Below are positions 11,236-22,161 of a stretch of 64,000 bases of DNA, piece by piece; the first letter of the stretch is position 1; the number at the start of each line of letters is the position of its first letter. The translations under genes were made by a program, and so were the position numbers. The DNA comes from Closterium sp. Naga37s-1. Lineage: Eukaryota; Streptophyta; Zygnematophyceae; Desmidiales; Closteriaceae. A model generated the notes under the pieces. That model did no database searches. It was given only the letters and a program-made list of their open reading frames with translations, and was not told the origin of the DNA. The stretch spans positions 3,329,001 to 3,393,000 of the forward strand of contig CANJKZ010000068.1 in assembly GCA_947471745.1 (NCBI GenBank), read 5' to 3'.

Positions 11236-12680
11236 GCCTCCTTGTCATTGCCGCCTGCAGAGGAGTCGGCGTCCTTTGCCGAGGTCAACTTGGTCAACTG
11301 CTTCTCCTTGCGCGGCTGTTTTCCTCCTCGACGAGGACGACGACTGCCGGACCTTCCGCGGCCTCCCATGGCGTCGTCGTCGTTAGAGTCATTGTGGTCA
11401 GGACACTCGAAGGAGAGGTGGTCAGGGTCGTCGCACAGCCAGCTCTCCCAACGTCGATTTCCTCCTCCCCGAACGCTCTTCTTCACCGACTTCTTGTCGG
11501 CGTCACTGGTCGGCCTACCGCCACTGCTTCCACTGCCCAGACTGCTCACGGTGCCCCGGTCAACCACCTTGTTTCGCCGGGGCAGCGTAGTTCACCTGCG
11601 CCACGAGCTCCGAGGACCGCTCAGCTTCCTGCATCACCTCATCCTGCAGGATGTATGAGGTAAGAGAGTCATCGTTAGTGTTGCCCTTGTGCTCGGCGCC
11701 ACGTACAGCCGCTTCAGCAGGTTGTAGCTGCTCGTGAGCCCTTTGATGACGTGCATGACGTACAACGCCGTTGAGTAGTTCACGCCGGCCATCATCATTG
11801 TGGCAAGAAGTCGCCGAGCCTGGTTGCAATAGTCAGTCGGTGTCTCCTGTTCGCCCATCCGCAGGTGCGACAGCTGCTCCTCAAGCTGACCGATGTATGG
11901 GTCATCAGTGACCTGGTACATTGACTCGATGAAATGCCACGCCCAGTGGCCGGCGTCGAGGTACTCCCTGCACGACTTCGAGGCGATCTGCACGCCCGGC
12001 GAGCAGCATTGCGAGATGACCGTAGAGGTCAGCAACTGCACAGCGCGAATCTCCGCACGCAGGGTGGGGTAGATCTCCTCTGGCGTCGCCACGGTGCCTC
12101 TGTCGTCGCCACGGTGCCGCGGGCGAAGCCGATCAGCCCGGCCATCTCCAGCTGGGGCTCGATGGCTTCCTTCCACTTGAGTATGTCGAGGCGACCATCT
12201 TGCAGAGGGGTGACCGAGATCCTGTCTGGCAACTTGAAATAGCCGTAGTTCGGTGCTATCCCGCCCGCAGTCATGTGGGTCGCCGACATTGGCGACAAAC
12301 CGCTTTGTCGACCTCCGACGTCGCCTTGCGAGGAGCCTGCAGCCGCCGACGACCGCCTCTTTTGCGCCTGAACTCCGCCGACTTCATCGGCGTGAATCAC
12401 ACCTCGCTGCCTCGACGTGCCTCCCGCACTACTGCTGACTTGGTCAACGCCGGCGTGGACGCCCGCGTCGACGCCGCCCTCGGTGTTCACCGGTCGAGGA
12501 TAGACAGGCCGAGAAGGGTGCTCCGTCACCCACACGGCACGGATGCCAGCCTCGACGACCGCCCAAGGCAGGTCGCCATACTCGTTAGCCTCGTGACTTC
12601 TCCTCGCATACTCCAGCCGTGCCTCCAGGGTGTCCACCACCCCTGCGTCACCTACGGCGCCTGCCATGGTGACTATCGCA
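11236..12680 (-). pseudogene. gag region of copia B1
   Basis: The minus-strand start is near 12667 (MAGAVGDAGVVDTLEARLEY). A Gag body follows with YFKLPDRISVTPLQDGR, LDILKWKEAIEPQLEMAG and QLEEQLSHLRMGEQETPTDY, typical of the copia UBN2-like Gag. Near 11440 comes a CCHC-like knuckle region (CDDPDHLSFECPDH) followed by a Lys/Arg-rich tail. It is fossil sequence with several breaks. Related gag pieces are at 756-900 and 33600-34225. Confidence 0.85.
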
Positions 12681-12713
12681 CTGCTGCCGGCCTACGAACA
12701 CGAATTAGGTAAG

Positions 12714-13243
12714 TGACAACGTCGACCTCGAGATACCACCTCCGAGGTTGGCCTCGCATAACTACCCCAGCGACCTTCGCACACGTCGCCCGGGTATCCC
12801 GGTCGACCGGGAAACCACGCCTGGTCGACCACCCTCTCGTGCCCGTCGACCACCCAGGTTGACGACCACCTCTAGTCGGTCGCCGGCTGCACTAGCCCGG
12901 CGTCCCAAAGTTCCGCGCCCTGCAACCCGGTGCCTTGCTACTCGACGCCTAGCTGCTCGGCGTCCTGCTACTCGACGCCCTCCAGCTCGACGTCCCCAGC
13001 CTCCCCGGTCGAGGTCAACGCCGCCCTCTCCTCCGTCGACCACCAGATCAGGTCGACCACCTGGTCGACCACCCCAAAGTCGGTGCCCAGAAGTCGGTGC
13101 CAGTACAGTGGCCCCCGCGCAGGTCGACCACCTCGTCGACCAGCTCGCCCACTGCTGCAGGTCGGCTGCACTCCCCCATACACCTGACCACGAGGTCGGC
13201 TCCGCCCAAGTGAGGACGGGGCCTTTCACAACTCACGTTGACA
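12714..13243 (-). repeat. Right (5') LTR of B1, short form
   Basis: The 530 bp match 4714-5243 base for base over most of their length and end TTGACA like the left copy. The other 430 bp of the left LTR have no counterpart, and the gag leader follows directly. The right flank is CCAAC, matching the left flank of the element. Confidence 0.82.
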
Positions 13244-14690
13244 CCAACCATAACACACTTACTCTTGGTACCAACCCCATAGTTGAGTAATACACTTAAT
13301 CTTGGTACTAACCAATTGGATAAGAAACACACCTACTCTTGGTACAAACTACATTGGTCAGTAACGCACTTACTTTTGGTACCAATCATGTGGGTTAATG
13401 AACGCATTTACTTTTGGTACCAACCATGGGAAAGTATCGCACTTTCTCTTGGCACCAACCATATGGGTAAGTAACGCACTTACTCTTGGTATCACGTATA
13501 TGGTCAAGTAACGTACCTATTCTTGGTACCAACCACATGGGTAAGTAGCGCACTCAGTCTTGGTACCAACCACATGGGTAAATATCGCACTTACCCTTGG
13601 TACCAACCATAAGGGAAAGAAACGCACTTACTCTTGGTACCAACCATATGAGTAAGTAACGCACTTACTCTTGGTACCAACCATGCGAGTAAATATCGCA
13701 CTTACCCTTGGGACCAACCATATGGGTAAGTAACTCACTTACTCTAGGTACCAACCATGTGGGTAAGAACCGCACTTACTCTTGGTACCAACCATATAGA
13801 TAAGTAACGCACTTTCTCTTGGTACCAACCAAAAGAGTAAGTGACATTTACTCTTGGTACCAACCATACGGGTAAGTAACGCACTTACTTTTAGTACTAA
13901 CCATATGGATAAGTAACGCACTTACTCTTGGTACCAACCATGCGGTAAGAACCGCACTTACTCTTGGTACCAACCATATGGATAAATATCACACTTACTC
14001 TTGGTACCAACCATTTGGGGAAGTAACGCACTTACTCTTTGTACGAACCATACGGATAAGTATCGCACTTCCCCTTGGTACCAACCATGTGGGTAAATAA
14101 CGCACTTATTCTTGGTACCAACCATATGAGTAAGTAACGCACTTACTCTTGGTACTAACCATATGGATAAATAACGCACTTACTCGTGGTACCAACCATA
14201 TGGGTAAGTAACGCACTTACTCTTTGTACCAACCCTATGGATAAGCAACGCACTTACTGTTGGTACCAACCATATAGGTAAATACCGCACTTGGTACCTA
14301 GAATAAGTATGTTACTTACCCATATGGTTGGTACCAACAGTGTGTGCGTTACTGACCCATATGTTTAGCATTTGAAGTAAGTGCGTTATTTTCCCATACG
14401 GTTGGGATTATGAATAATTGCGTTCCTTACCCATATGGTTGGTACGAAGTCTGTTACTTACCCCTGTGGTTAGTACAAAGAGTAAGTGCGTTACATGTCC
14501 ATATGGTTGGTGCTCAGAGTAAGTGCATTACTTACTCATATGGTTTGTATCAAGAGTAGGTGCGTTGCTTACCCCATATGGTTGGTACCAAGAGTAAGTA
14601 CGATTCTTACCCATGTGGTTGGTACGAAGAGTAAGAGCGTTACTTACCCATGTGGTTCGTACAGGAGTAAGTGTGTTTGTGACATTTCCG
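13244..14690. repeat. 37-bp satellite array 2, with orientation switch
   Basis: About 39 units of the same 37-bp satellite as 2685-4276. Up to about 14295 the units read in the plus sense (CCAACCATATGGGTAAG); from about 14310 they read in the opposite sense (CTTACCCATATGGTTGG). The junction is a partial unit with no spacer of other origin. Minus-strand frames here with a WYQE/MVGTKSKC periodicity come from the repeat and are not genes. Confidence 0.95.
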
Positions 14691-14699
14691 TGAATGTGA

Positions 14700-15374
14700 G
14701 GGCTAAGGAGAGGATATTCCAAAGGGGGTATACATATTGTATATAGGTGTATATTGCGAGGCGTCGCACTGCCCAGGATGGAAGCTGAAGAATCACGTGT
14801 CACTGTGAGTGCTGAGAAGGGAGGGCTTGTTGTCTGAAGCGAAGGGTTGGGATGGTGAAGAGGTGGCAAAGAGGACGGTACTTACGTAAGCATAGATGTG
14901 TTGGCAGCAGGCACCGCGGCTCTCGGCATGGGAGGTGTGAGGGAGGCATCAGCAGATTGGATGGGTGTTTGCTTTCACGCTTGTTTGTTTATCTATGTGC
15001 GCAGGGCCATCCAAAAAGCCAGTAGGATCTACACAGTGCCAGCTGGAGACAAAGTAGCATAAGGCTAGGAAACGGAAAGGGCAGCATGGATGGAAGCCTG
15101 CTTGTTAACAACCTTGGCTGTACAACGTTCAAGCTAGTGATTGACAGGACGGGTGCTTGTAGGAAGGACTTGCAGGTAGATTAGGTGGACTCTTGGGTAG
15201 GATCTGTAACTCTTGTATGTTTCCTTCTATATGAGTGCTTTGCTGTGAACTTGAGCAAGCTGTGACTTTAAGGAGATATGACGAGCAATGGTTAGAGTAG
15301 AGAATTGCTAGGACAAAGGGTATATGAAGGAGCTGTGAACTTATCACATACAAGTATTCAAGATCGGAAAGGGC
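14700..15374 (+). repeat. Gypsy LTR-like and leader sequence of G2
   Basis: The block 14843-15350 is similar to the reverse complement of 37055-37567 at the end of gypsy element G1, at roughly 75-80 percent by eye. Together with the gag fragment directly downstream this marks it as the LTR and leader of a second gypsy copy reading on the plus strand. The left 140 bases (14700-14842) have no match. LTR ends and target duplication could not be fixed. Confidence 0.6.
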
Positions 15375-15962
15375 ATGCCCACATGGTCAGGTTCCGACTT
15401 CCGGCGAGGGAACTGCCAGGAGGAACTGGAGAGATGGAAGGCGATGCGAAGAATGGGAAGGAGCATGGGACAGACACGAACGCGTACGGCGCGGAAAGGA
15501 GTGATACAGAAAACCAAGGTGGAGCCACGGAAAAGGAAAAGAACAAGAGGCGTAATACGAGGAGCGCGAGCTGACGCGCGAGACGGAAAAGGAAAGGATC
15601 AAGAGGCAGGGTGGAGAAGCCCGCGTCGAAAGAAGGTGCCGCGACGAAAGGAGGAGGCAAGAGAAGCGACCGACCCTACTAGTGCAGCGCGTCGTGGCAG
15701 CGCAGCACCCACGTCGGAAGAAGGTTCCGATGAGGAAGCGACATCGATGCGGTGGCGCTATACGACGCTTCCGAAGGTGGAGGTTCCAAAGCAATTCTCG
15801 GGGGAGATGTGACGCGCACCATCTTTGAAGAATCACTGATATAGCTGGAATATTTACGAGCACGATGGGAGTGCGATCGACTGGTGGCGGATGAGTTCTT
15901 CTGAGGCCTAGCGAACACTCTGACAGGGAAAGCAGAGACTTACTACCGGAAGCACGTGAGCG
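15375..15962 (+). pseudogene. Ty3/gypsy gag fragment, G2
   Basis: The plus strand encodes a strongly charged Arg/Lys/Glu-rich stretch, then LPKVEVPKQFSGEM, a phrase typical of the entry into a gypsy retrotransposon Gag domain. A YLRARWECDRL and LTGKAETYYRKH pattern follows. Only the first half of Gag remains; the sequence runs into an LTR B piece at about 15964. It is a fossil with at least one break. It shares LTR-like sequence with G1. Confidence 0.65.
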
Positions 15963-15963
15963 T

Positions 15964-16153
15964 CGTTGAGGTCGCGATGGCGAAGGCGACTTCGGGCTGG
16001 TATCCCGAAGTCCATGTGGCTCGTCAGGCGCAGACAACAGCGACAAGTCCGTGATGGTGCATGTTGGGCCAATCGTCTGCACACACTTGCGAGCGTGCAC
16101 AATGCTGTCTCCTACGGGTGCTACGATGTACAGCCACCGTACTGCAGCGTTGG
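15964..16153 (+). mobile_element. LTR B, left portion (split by D1)
   Basis: Matches 255-445 of the window (GGCTGGTATCCCGAAG block and following). It continues at 20105 on the other side of element D1, whose target duplication GTTGG lies at 16149-16153 and 20105-20109. Confidence 0.82.
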
Positions 16154-16279
16154 TGTCAGAAACAAGAAGTGATCAACTAGAAACATTTAGGAGTACAAGT
16201 ATGCAACCCTAGAGAAATCTACACCCTAAAGGCTAACCCACTGTAGCCTACAAAACAGAAACTTATACAATGTTTGACA
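16154..16279 (-). repeat. Left (3') LTR of D1
   Basis: 126 bp, TGTCAG...TTTGACA. It is preceded, in the sense of the element, by the tract CCTATGGGGGTG at 16280-16291, the polypurine primer shared by the whole D family. Confidence 0.93.
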
Positions 16280-16499
16280 CACCCCCATAGGCTAAGTGGG
16301 GGAGAACAAGAGGTCACAAGACCAGTCAAGAAAGACAAAGCAAGCTCAGGGTGGATCACGTCACCACACACTCAGAGCACAAGCAAGAAGCATATATGTA
16401 ACACAAGCATCACAGTGATCTCTACCTAGCAAAGCAAGCATGCAGGTATATATATATAGATCACAGTACATGCAAAGTCTACAACAAGTGAGGAAAAGT

Positions 16500-18270
16500 G
16501 GGCACAAGCCCTAGCAACGTGCAGAAATGCTGATGATCACCAAACTGAAGCGCCTTGGTGAATATATCAGCAGTGTTGGCCTGAGTGGCCACGTAACGCA
16601 GACGAAGCTGACCACGCTGCTGCAGCTCTCGAGCCAGAAAGTAACGTAGAGCGATGTGCTTCATTCTGTGCTCCAGTCTGTGCTCCTCACACAAGGCAAT
16701 GGCAGCCTTGTTGTCGACGTACAGCACTGGAGGAGAACGAGGCCGCTCTCCCAGGTCGGTCAGCAGGTAGGTGAGCCAGCGTAACTCCTGTGCAGCCATG
16801 GCTGTGGCGTAGATCTCAGCCTCACAACTGGAGCTGAGAACTGAAGACGAACGCGTAGAACGCCACGAAAATGAGCCAGAGCCAAGGCTGAAGGTGTAAC
16901 CCTGTGACGACCGCTGAGTAGCCTGGTCGTCAACCCAAGAAGCGTCTGAGTGCCCAGTGAGAACAACTAAGCTCCCTCCTCCAAGCACGAGCCCCATGCC
17001 CGATGTACTGCACAAGTAGCGCAATACCCTCTTTGTAGCATCCCAATGCACCTTTCGGTGCCTACCAGGAGCCATGTAGCGGGCCAGAAGGCCAAGAGGG
17101 TACGCTAGGTCAGGACGAGTGCAAGTCATCAGGTACATGAGGCAGCCAACTAGCTCTGGGTAAGGACCACTCGGCTCTACGGACTCACCCGAAGGCAGAG
17201 CTGAGAGCGAGTGACCTGTAGCCAGAGGAGTGGCCTCTGCTGAGGACCAGGTGAAGCCGAAGCGCTGAAGGACCTGCTGCACCATGTGTGACTGAGTCAG
17301 TATGATGGTGCGGCGTGCTCTGTCCCGGGTGATCTGCAAGCCAAGGTAGCTGCGCAGTTCACCCAGGTCTGTGCACGTGTGTCTCTTCTGCAGCTCCGAC
17401 TTCATGTGGGTGAGAGCCTCGGTGTCAGCAGTGGCAAAGACCAAGTCGTTGACGTACACGAGGATGTAGAACGGCGGCAGCGAAGTGTCGTTGTGTAGAA
17501 ACAGCGACGGGTCAACAGTAGAAGGCGCGAACCCAAGTGCCGCAAGAGTAGTCCTCAGTGTGTTGTGCCACTCACGTGGCGCCTGGCGGAGACTATAGAC
17601 CGGCCGCCGGAGGCTCCACTGGGTACCAGGAGGAAACGACCCAGTGAAGCCAGGAGGGCAGCGCAGCCAGATCTCCTCATGCAGGCTGCCCTGCAAGAAA
17701 GCTGTTCTGAAGTCAAGGGAGTGAAGCTCGTAGTCATGCTGAGCAGCAACGTGCAGTAGCACCCGAATAGTGGTCATCTTCGGGGTGGGGAAGAAGGTCT
17801 GAAAGAAGTCTACTCCCTCTCGCTGACTGAAGCCTCGAGCAACGTAACGAGCCTTGAAGACAGGCGGAGAACCTGGCGGCCGCTTCACCCTGAAAATCCA
17901 CATGCCACTGACGATGTTCGCCCCAGGAGGGGGAACCTCGTCGACGTATGTGCAAGTGGACTTCCAGGATGCCATCTCTGCGTCCATGGCTGACTGCCAC
18001 TGAGAGGAGTACTCACCCGCGATCGCCTCAGCGTAAGAGCGCGGGGTCGGGATGTCTGGAGCATCCGGGTCTCCCTCAGGGGCAAGCAGCATGGACACGA
18101 GATGAGGTGCAACGGCTGCAAGACACTCAAGGTCCTCCTGTCTGTCCTCTAGGACGTCCGTGCCAAGAGCACACTCACCCCCGACGGACGGAGGACAGAC
18201 AGACTCAGACTCAGCAACAAGACTCGCGGCGTAGTCTAGACGACAGCGAGCAGCAAAGTCGACAAGCTCA
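16500..18270 (-). pseudogene. RT and RNase H region of D1
   Basis: A long minus-strand frame gives the copia RT: WKSTCTYVDEVPPPGANIV, MWIFRVKRPPGSPPVFKARY, RGFSQREGVDFFQTF, FRTAFLQGSLHEEIWLR, YSLRQAPREWH and a YILVYV-type catalytic strand. Next come LGLQITRDRARR, the connection region (GCLMYLMTCTRPDLAYPL) and RNase H (LTGHSDASWVDDQA, SSCEAEIYATAMAAQELRWL, LYVDNKAAIAL, ANTADIFTKAL). Over 80 percent of residues agree with D2 and D3 by eye. The upstream 170 bases hold the PTPRSYAEAI linker and the acidic region before it. The original product would copy the element RNA in the virus-like particle. Confidence 0.93.
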
Positions 18271-18349
18271 GCAACTAGGGCAGACGCAACAGCAGACTCA
18301 AAGGAAGGGTCAGTGACAGCAGTGGCCAGGAACCGCCACGCTGCACCGC

Positions 18350-19345
18350 TCTACCGCGCCCTCCACCAGCTCCACCGCCGCCACCACTGCCACCACCACC
18401 CTCGCCACCTCCACCACCGCCGCCTCCACCACCCCCGGCTCCGCCACCGCCCCCCCCCACCACCAGCACCACTCCCACCACCGCCGCCACCGCTGCCGCC
18501 CCCTCCACCCCCTCCACCACCACCTCCCCCGCCGCCACCTCCGCCACCCCGGCCCCCCTTGCCCCTGCCGCCCTTGTGCCGCCCACTGGGAGCGTACGCA
18601 GCTCTGACCCCCTCAGCACCTAGGAAGTCGACAGCAGCAGCAGATGCAATGGAGGGGAGAAGGGGGGAGGGGGAACATCCCTCAAAGAAAGGAGTGCGAG
18701 GGTCGCCACGAGAGGCACCTACAGCTACAATGCTCTTCTCAGCTGCAAGGAGTTCCTTCTCGAGTAGGTCGACAGTGAGGTGTGTGGGGGAGAGAGCAAG
18801 AAATTGGTCCCTGACAGCGCGAAGAGAGTCAGGGAGGTGAGTGACGAGGTGGTAGAGGGTGAGGTACATCGGGGGGGGGGGGGTTCTTGGCTAGGAAATC
18901 GGGGGGGAGCGCCGCACGGTAGTGGAGATCACTAGTACGGAGGTGAGTGATGAGGTCAGCTACAGTGGCAAAGGCAGACAGATCCGGGAAGAGATAGGGC
19001 AGTGAGAGACGGCCTATCGCAGCAGTAGCAGGGGAGGAGTAGCGTGCAACTACAGCATCGTACAGCTCCTTAGCGGTCTTATGCTGGCCGAAGTGCTCGC
19101 GCTCATCTAACGGCAGGTGACTGCGAACGGCTAGGCGAGCATGGGCGTCACGAGTCTGCCACAGTGAGCGAGTAGTACTGTCAGCAGTAACAGCAGGTGC
19201 GGGGGCAGCGCCGGACGTGTGGTCATATAGGGAAACGTCGTCCTTGGCAGTGATCTGGAGGAACAGGTGTAGGTCATCAAGCCAGACATCAAACTTAATC
19301 GGTCGGCCCTCAGCGTCAAAAGTGAGAACAGTGGGACTGGCTATA
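18350..19345 (-). pseudogene. gag region of D1
   Basis: The minus strand gives FDAEGRPIKFDVWLDDL near 19330, then THLPDSLRAVRDQFLALSP, TVDLLEKELLAAEKSIVAVG and PRTPFFEGCSPSPLLPS. A Gly-rich tract follows (18350-18560). The same order and phrases occur in D3 gag at 51152-52200. The Gly tract is coded by GGN/GGC runs and reads as a Pro/His frame on the other strand, which is a shadow. Fossil, with a few breaks. Confidence 0.85.
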
Positions 19346-19415
19346 GTGGCAGTAGCAGTAGCAGCAGTAGCAGTAGCAGTAGCAGTAGCAGCAGTAGCAG
19401 TAGGAGTAGCAGTAG
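19343..19415. repeat. GCAGTA/GCA microsatellite in D1
   Basis: Runs of GCAGTA and GCA lie between the gag start and the leader of D1. A looser tract of the same kind is at 62650-62710 in D2, at a comparable place in the element. Confidence 0.85.
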
Positions 19416-19419
19416 TAGT

Positions 19420-19965
19420 TGCTGCACGTGGGGCGGCGCGGCTCGGTCAGGGCGGCGCGATTCGGGCGGCGCGACTCGGGCGGCGCGGCTCGGGCAGGGC
19501 GACGCGGCGCGGCTCAGACTAGGCTACGCGGCACGGCGCGACGGTGGGCCTGCGCGTGGGCGGCTGTAGCGGGCGGTCCGTGGCTGTGCGTGGGCTGCAG
19601 TCGCGCGTCGGCGGCGGCTTACGAGGGCGACGCGGCGGCCTACGGGCGGGGCTGCGGCGCTCTGGACGGCCAGGAGGGCCGGTCGACGAGCGGCTAGCGG
19701 GCTGCTCGTGGCGGCGCTAGTCGCGTGGGCGGCTAACGGTCGGCGCGCGCGCAGAAAGGGCCGCGCGCGGGCTGCTAGCGGGCTCGTGCGCTAAAAAAAA
19801 AGGGCCGCGCGCGGCACTAGGGAGCTGCGCACGGGCAGCAGGAGAAGGAGAGGCGCACGAGGGCGCACTAGGAGAGAGGCGCTCGAGGGCGCTAAGTCGA
19901 TACGGCGCTCGAGGGCGCTTCTAGCGGTGGGCCCTTAGGTTAGTGGTCCTAGGTCTAGAACCTAA
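19420..19965 (-). other. GC-rich leader of D1
   Basis: About 550 bases of GC-rich, CpG-rich repeats (GGCGGCGCG, GGGCCGCGCG, GGCGCACGAGGG) separate gag from the primer site. A9 at about 19793 and GGGCCC at 19929-19934 have counterparts in the leaders of D2 and D3; N1 shares the GGGCCC. No long sense frame is supported. Confidence 0.75.
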
Positions 19966-19978
19966 GCTCTTAATACCA
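19966..19978 (-). promoter_or_regulatory. tRNA primer-binding site of D1
   Basis: In the sense of the element TGGTATTAAGAGC directly follows the 5' LTR. It resembles TGGTATCAGAGC, complementary to plant initiator-Met tRNA. N1 has the same form at 35900-35912. Confidence 0.75.
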
Positions 19979-20104
19979 TGTCAGAAACAAGAAGTGATCA
20001 ACTCGAAACATTTGGGAGTACAAGTATGAAACCCTAGAGAAATGTACACCCTAAAGACTAACCCACTGTAGCCTACAAAACAGAAACATATACAATGTTT
20101 GACA
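19979..20104 (-). repeat. Right (5') LTR of D1
   Basis: 126 bp, six differences from the left copy. The 3' flank GTTGG equals 16149-16153. Confidence 0.93.
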
Positions 20105-20396
20105 GTTGGCACGCCGTCGACCTGCATTGTTGGCAGGCTGCGGATCTGCAGTGTTGGCATGGCTCCTCCACGCAACGCTGGCAGGCGGTCAACCATGTTG
20201 TGCTGGCGGTCGACCAGCCTGGCTGCTAGGTTGCTAGGTCCCTTATATAGTCACTTCTAGCCATTCTTGTAATTACCGTTTATTATTCTCGACTTTGCCC
20301 TGTGAATGCACAAGTGCTAGAGAACGCAGAGAAGCTACGATCAGACTCACACAACTCATGCCTATCCCTTGATCTAGCTCCAGACCTATCTCCGCA
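20105..20396 (+). mobile_element. LTR B, right portion (split by D1)
   Basis: Continues the LTR B of 15964-16153. It includes the block TGCTAGGTCCCTTATATAGT and ends CCTATCTCCGCA, the mirror of the GCGGAGATA start at 4279. The end abuts satellite directly, which helps to fix the family B boundary. Confidence 0.82.
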
Positions 20397-22161
20397 CATA
20401 TGGGTATGTAACACCATAACTCTTAGTACCAACCATGGTAATTAACACACTTGCCCTTGGTACCAACCATATGGGTAAGTAACGCACCCACTCTTGGTTC
20501 CCACCATATGAGTAGGTAACTCGCTTACTCTGAACACTAGCCATATAGATAAATAACGCACTTATTATTGATGCCAACCATATGGGTATGTAACGCACTT
20601 ACACGTAGTACCACGATATGAGTAAATAGCGCACTTATTCTTGGTACCAACTATAACGGTAAATGAAGCATTTTTTTCTGGTATCAACCATAGTCTTTAG
20701 TAAGACGCTTACTCTTGGTACCCTCCTTATAAGTAAGTAATGCACTTACATCTAGTATTTTTTATATGGGTAAGAAATGCACTTACTCTTAATTCCAACC
20801 ATATGGGGACAAACGCACTTACATCTAGTATCACCCATATGGGTAAGAAACGCACTTTCTCTTAATTCCAACCATATGGGTAGAAACGCACTTACTTTTA
20901 GTGTCAATCATATCGGTAAGTAACGCAATTACTCTTAATTCCCACCATATTGATAAGAAGCGCACTCACTTTAAGTGCTAATCATATCGATTACAAACGC
21001 ACTCTTGGTACCAACCACATCGGTAAGTAACATACTTACATCTAGAACCAACCATATGGGTAAGAAACCCACTTACTCTTGGTACCAACCATATGGGTAA
21101 ATAACGAGCTCACATTTGGTACAAACCATATCTGTAAGTAACGCACTTGCTCACAGTACCAACCATATAAGTAAGTAACGTGATAACCCTAGACCCTATA
21201 CCAACTATATCTGTAAATAACGCACTCACTCTTGGTACTCTCCGTATGGGTAAGCAACGCACATACATCTAGTACCAACCACATGGGTAAGCAACGCACA
21301 TACATCTAGTACCAACCACATGGGTAAGCAACGCACATACATCTAGTACCAACCACATGAGTAAGGAACGCACGTATTCTTGGTACCAACCACATGGGTA
21401 TGTAACGCGCTTACTCTTGGTACCAACCATATCGTTAAATAACTCACTTATCCTTGGTACCAACTATATAGGTAAGTACTTGCTCTTGGTACCAATCACA
21501 TAGGTAAGTAACGCACTTACTTTTGGTGCTAATCATGTGGGTAAGTACGCGCTAACTCTTGGTACCAGCTATATGAATAAAATATGCAGTTACTCTTAGT
21601 ACCAACAATTTAGGTAAAAAACACACGTACTATTGGTACCCACCATATCGGTAAATAACGAACTTACATCTAGTACCAATCATATGGGTAAGAAACGCAC
21701 TTTCTCTTAATTCCAACCACATGGGTATAAACGCACTTACTTTTAGTGCCAATCATATCGGTAAGTAACGCAACTGCCCTTAATTCCCACCATATAAGAA
21801 ACGCACTTACTTTAAGTGCTAATCATATCGATAATTAATGCACTTACTCTTGGTACCAACCATATCGGCAAGTAACACACTTACATCTAGAACCAACCAT
21901 ATGAGTAAGAAACCCACTTACTCTTGGTATCAACCACACGGGGAAGTAACGAGCTCACACTTGGTACAAACCATATCTGTAATGAACGCACTTGCTCACA
22001 GTACCAACCATATAAATAAGTAAGGCGATAACCTTAAACCCTATACCAACTATATATATAAATAACGCACTTACTCTTGGTACTCTCTGTATGGGCACGT
22101 AACGTACATACATCTAGTAGCAACCACATGGGTAAGAAACGCACTTACTTCTAGTGCTAAT
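20397..22161 (+). repeat. 37-bp satellite array 3, diverged, with higher-order period
   Basis: About 47 units. Besides the GGTACC type there are variant units with TTAATTCCAACC, TTTAGTGCTAATCATATCGG or ACATCTAGTACCAACC. The block 20823-21240 recurs at 21668-22085 with a constant shift of 845 bases, and variants follow in the same order. Three almost perfect neighbouring units start at 21251, 21288 and 21325. No gene is present. Confidence 0.95.

Larger units (their letters stand above)
4277..13243 (-). mobile_element. Copia element B1, old, with nested solo LTRs
   Basis: A Ty1/copia fossil on the minus strand. From right to left it shows an LTR (12714-13243), gag (11236-12680), protease (near 8845-9065), integrase and linker (7080-8840), RT and RNase H (5430-7080), a polypurine tract and an LTR (4277-5243). 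Flanks 4272-4276 and 13244-13248 are both CCAAC, a target duplication inside the satellite. The element is interrupted by a family A solo LTR at 9066-11235. It is broken in many places (well over five) and looks old. The left and right LTRs share only about 530 bp. Confidence 0.9.
16154..20104 (-). mobile_element. Copia element D1, complete with both LTRs
   Basis: Two 126-bp LTRs (16154-16279 and 19979-20104) start TGTCAGAAAC and end TTTGACA, and differ at six positions by eye. The flanks are a perfect GTTGG duplication. The element reads on the minus strand: primer site next to the right LTR, GC-rich leader, gag (18350-19345), RT and RNase H (16500-18270), polypurine tract and left LTR. Protease and integrase are not seen between gag and RT. 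It is broken (a few breaks) and of intermediate age, clearly older than D3. At 3951 bp it is about half the length of D3. Confidence 0.93.

Noticed and set aside
18313-18840. Pro/His-rich 175-codon plus frame
   Set aside because: It is the complement of the Gly-rich tract of D1 gag.
20397-22161. CRISPR-like array
   Set aside because: Units are contiguous with no unique spacers, and the sequence is eukaryotic satellite.
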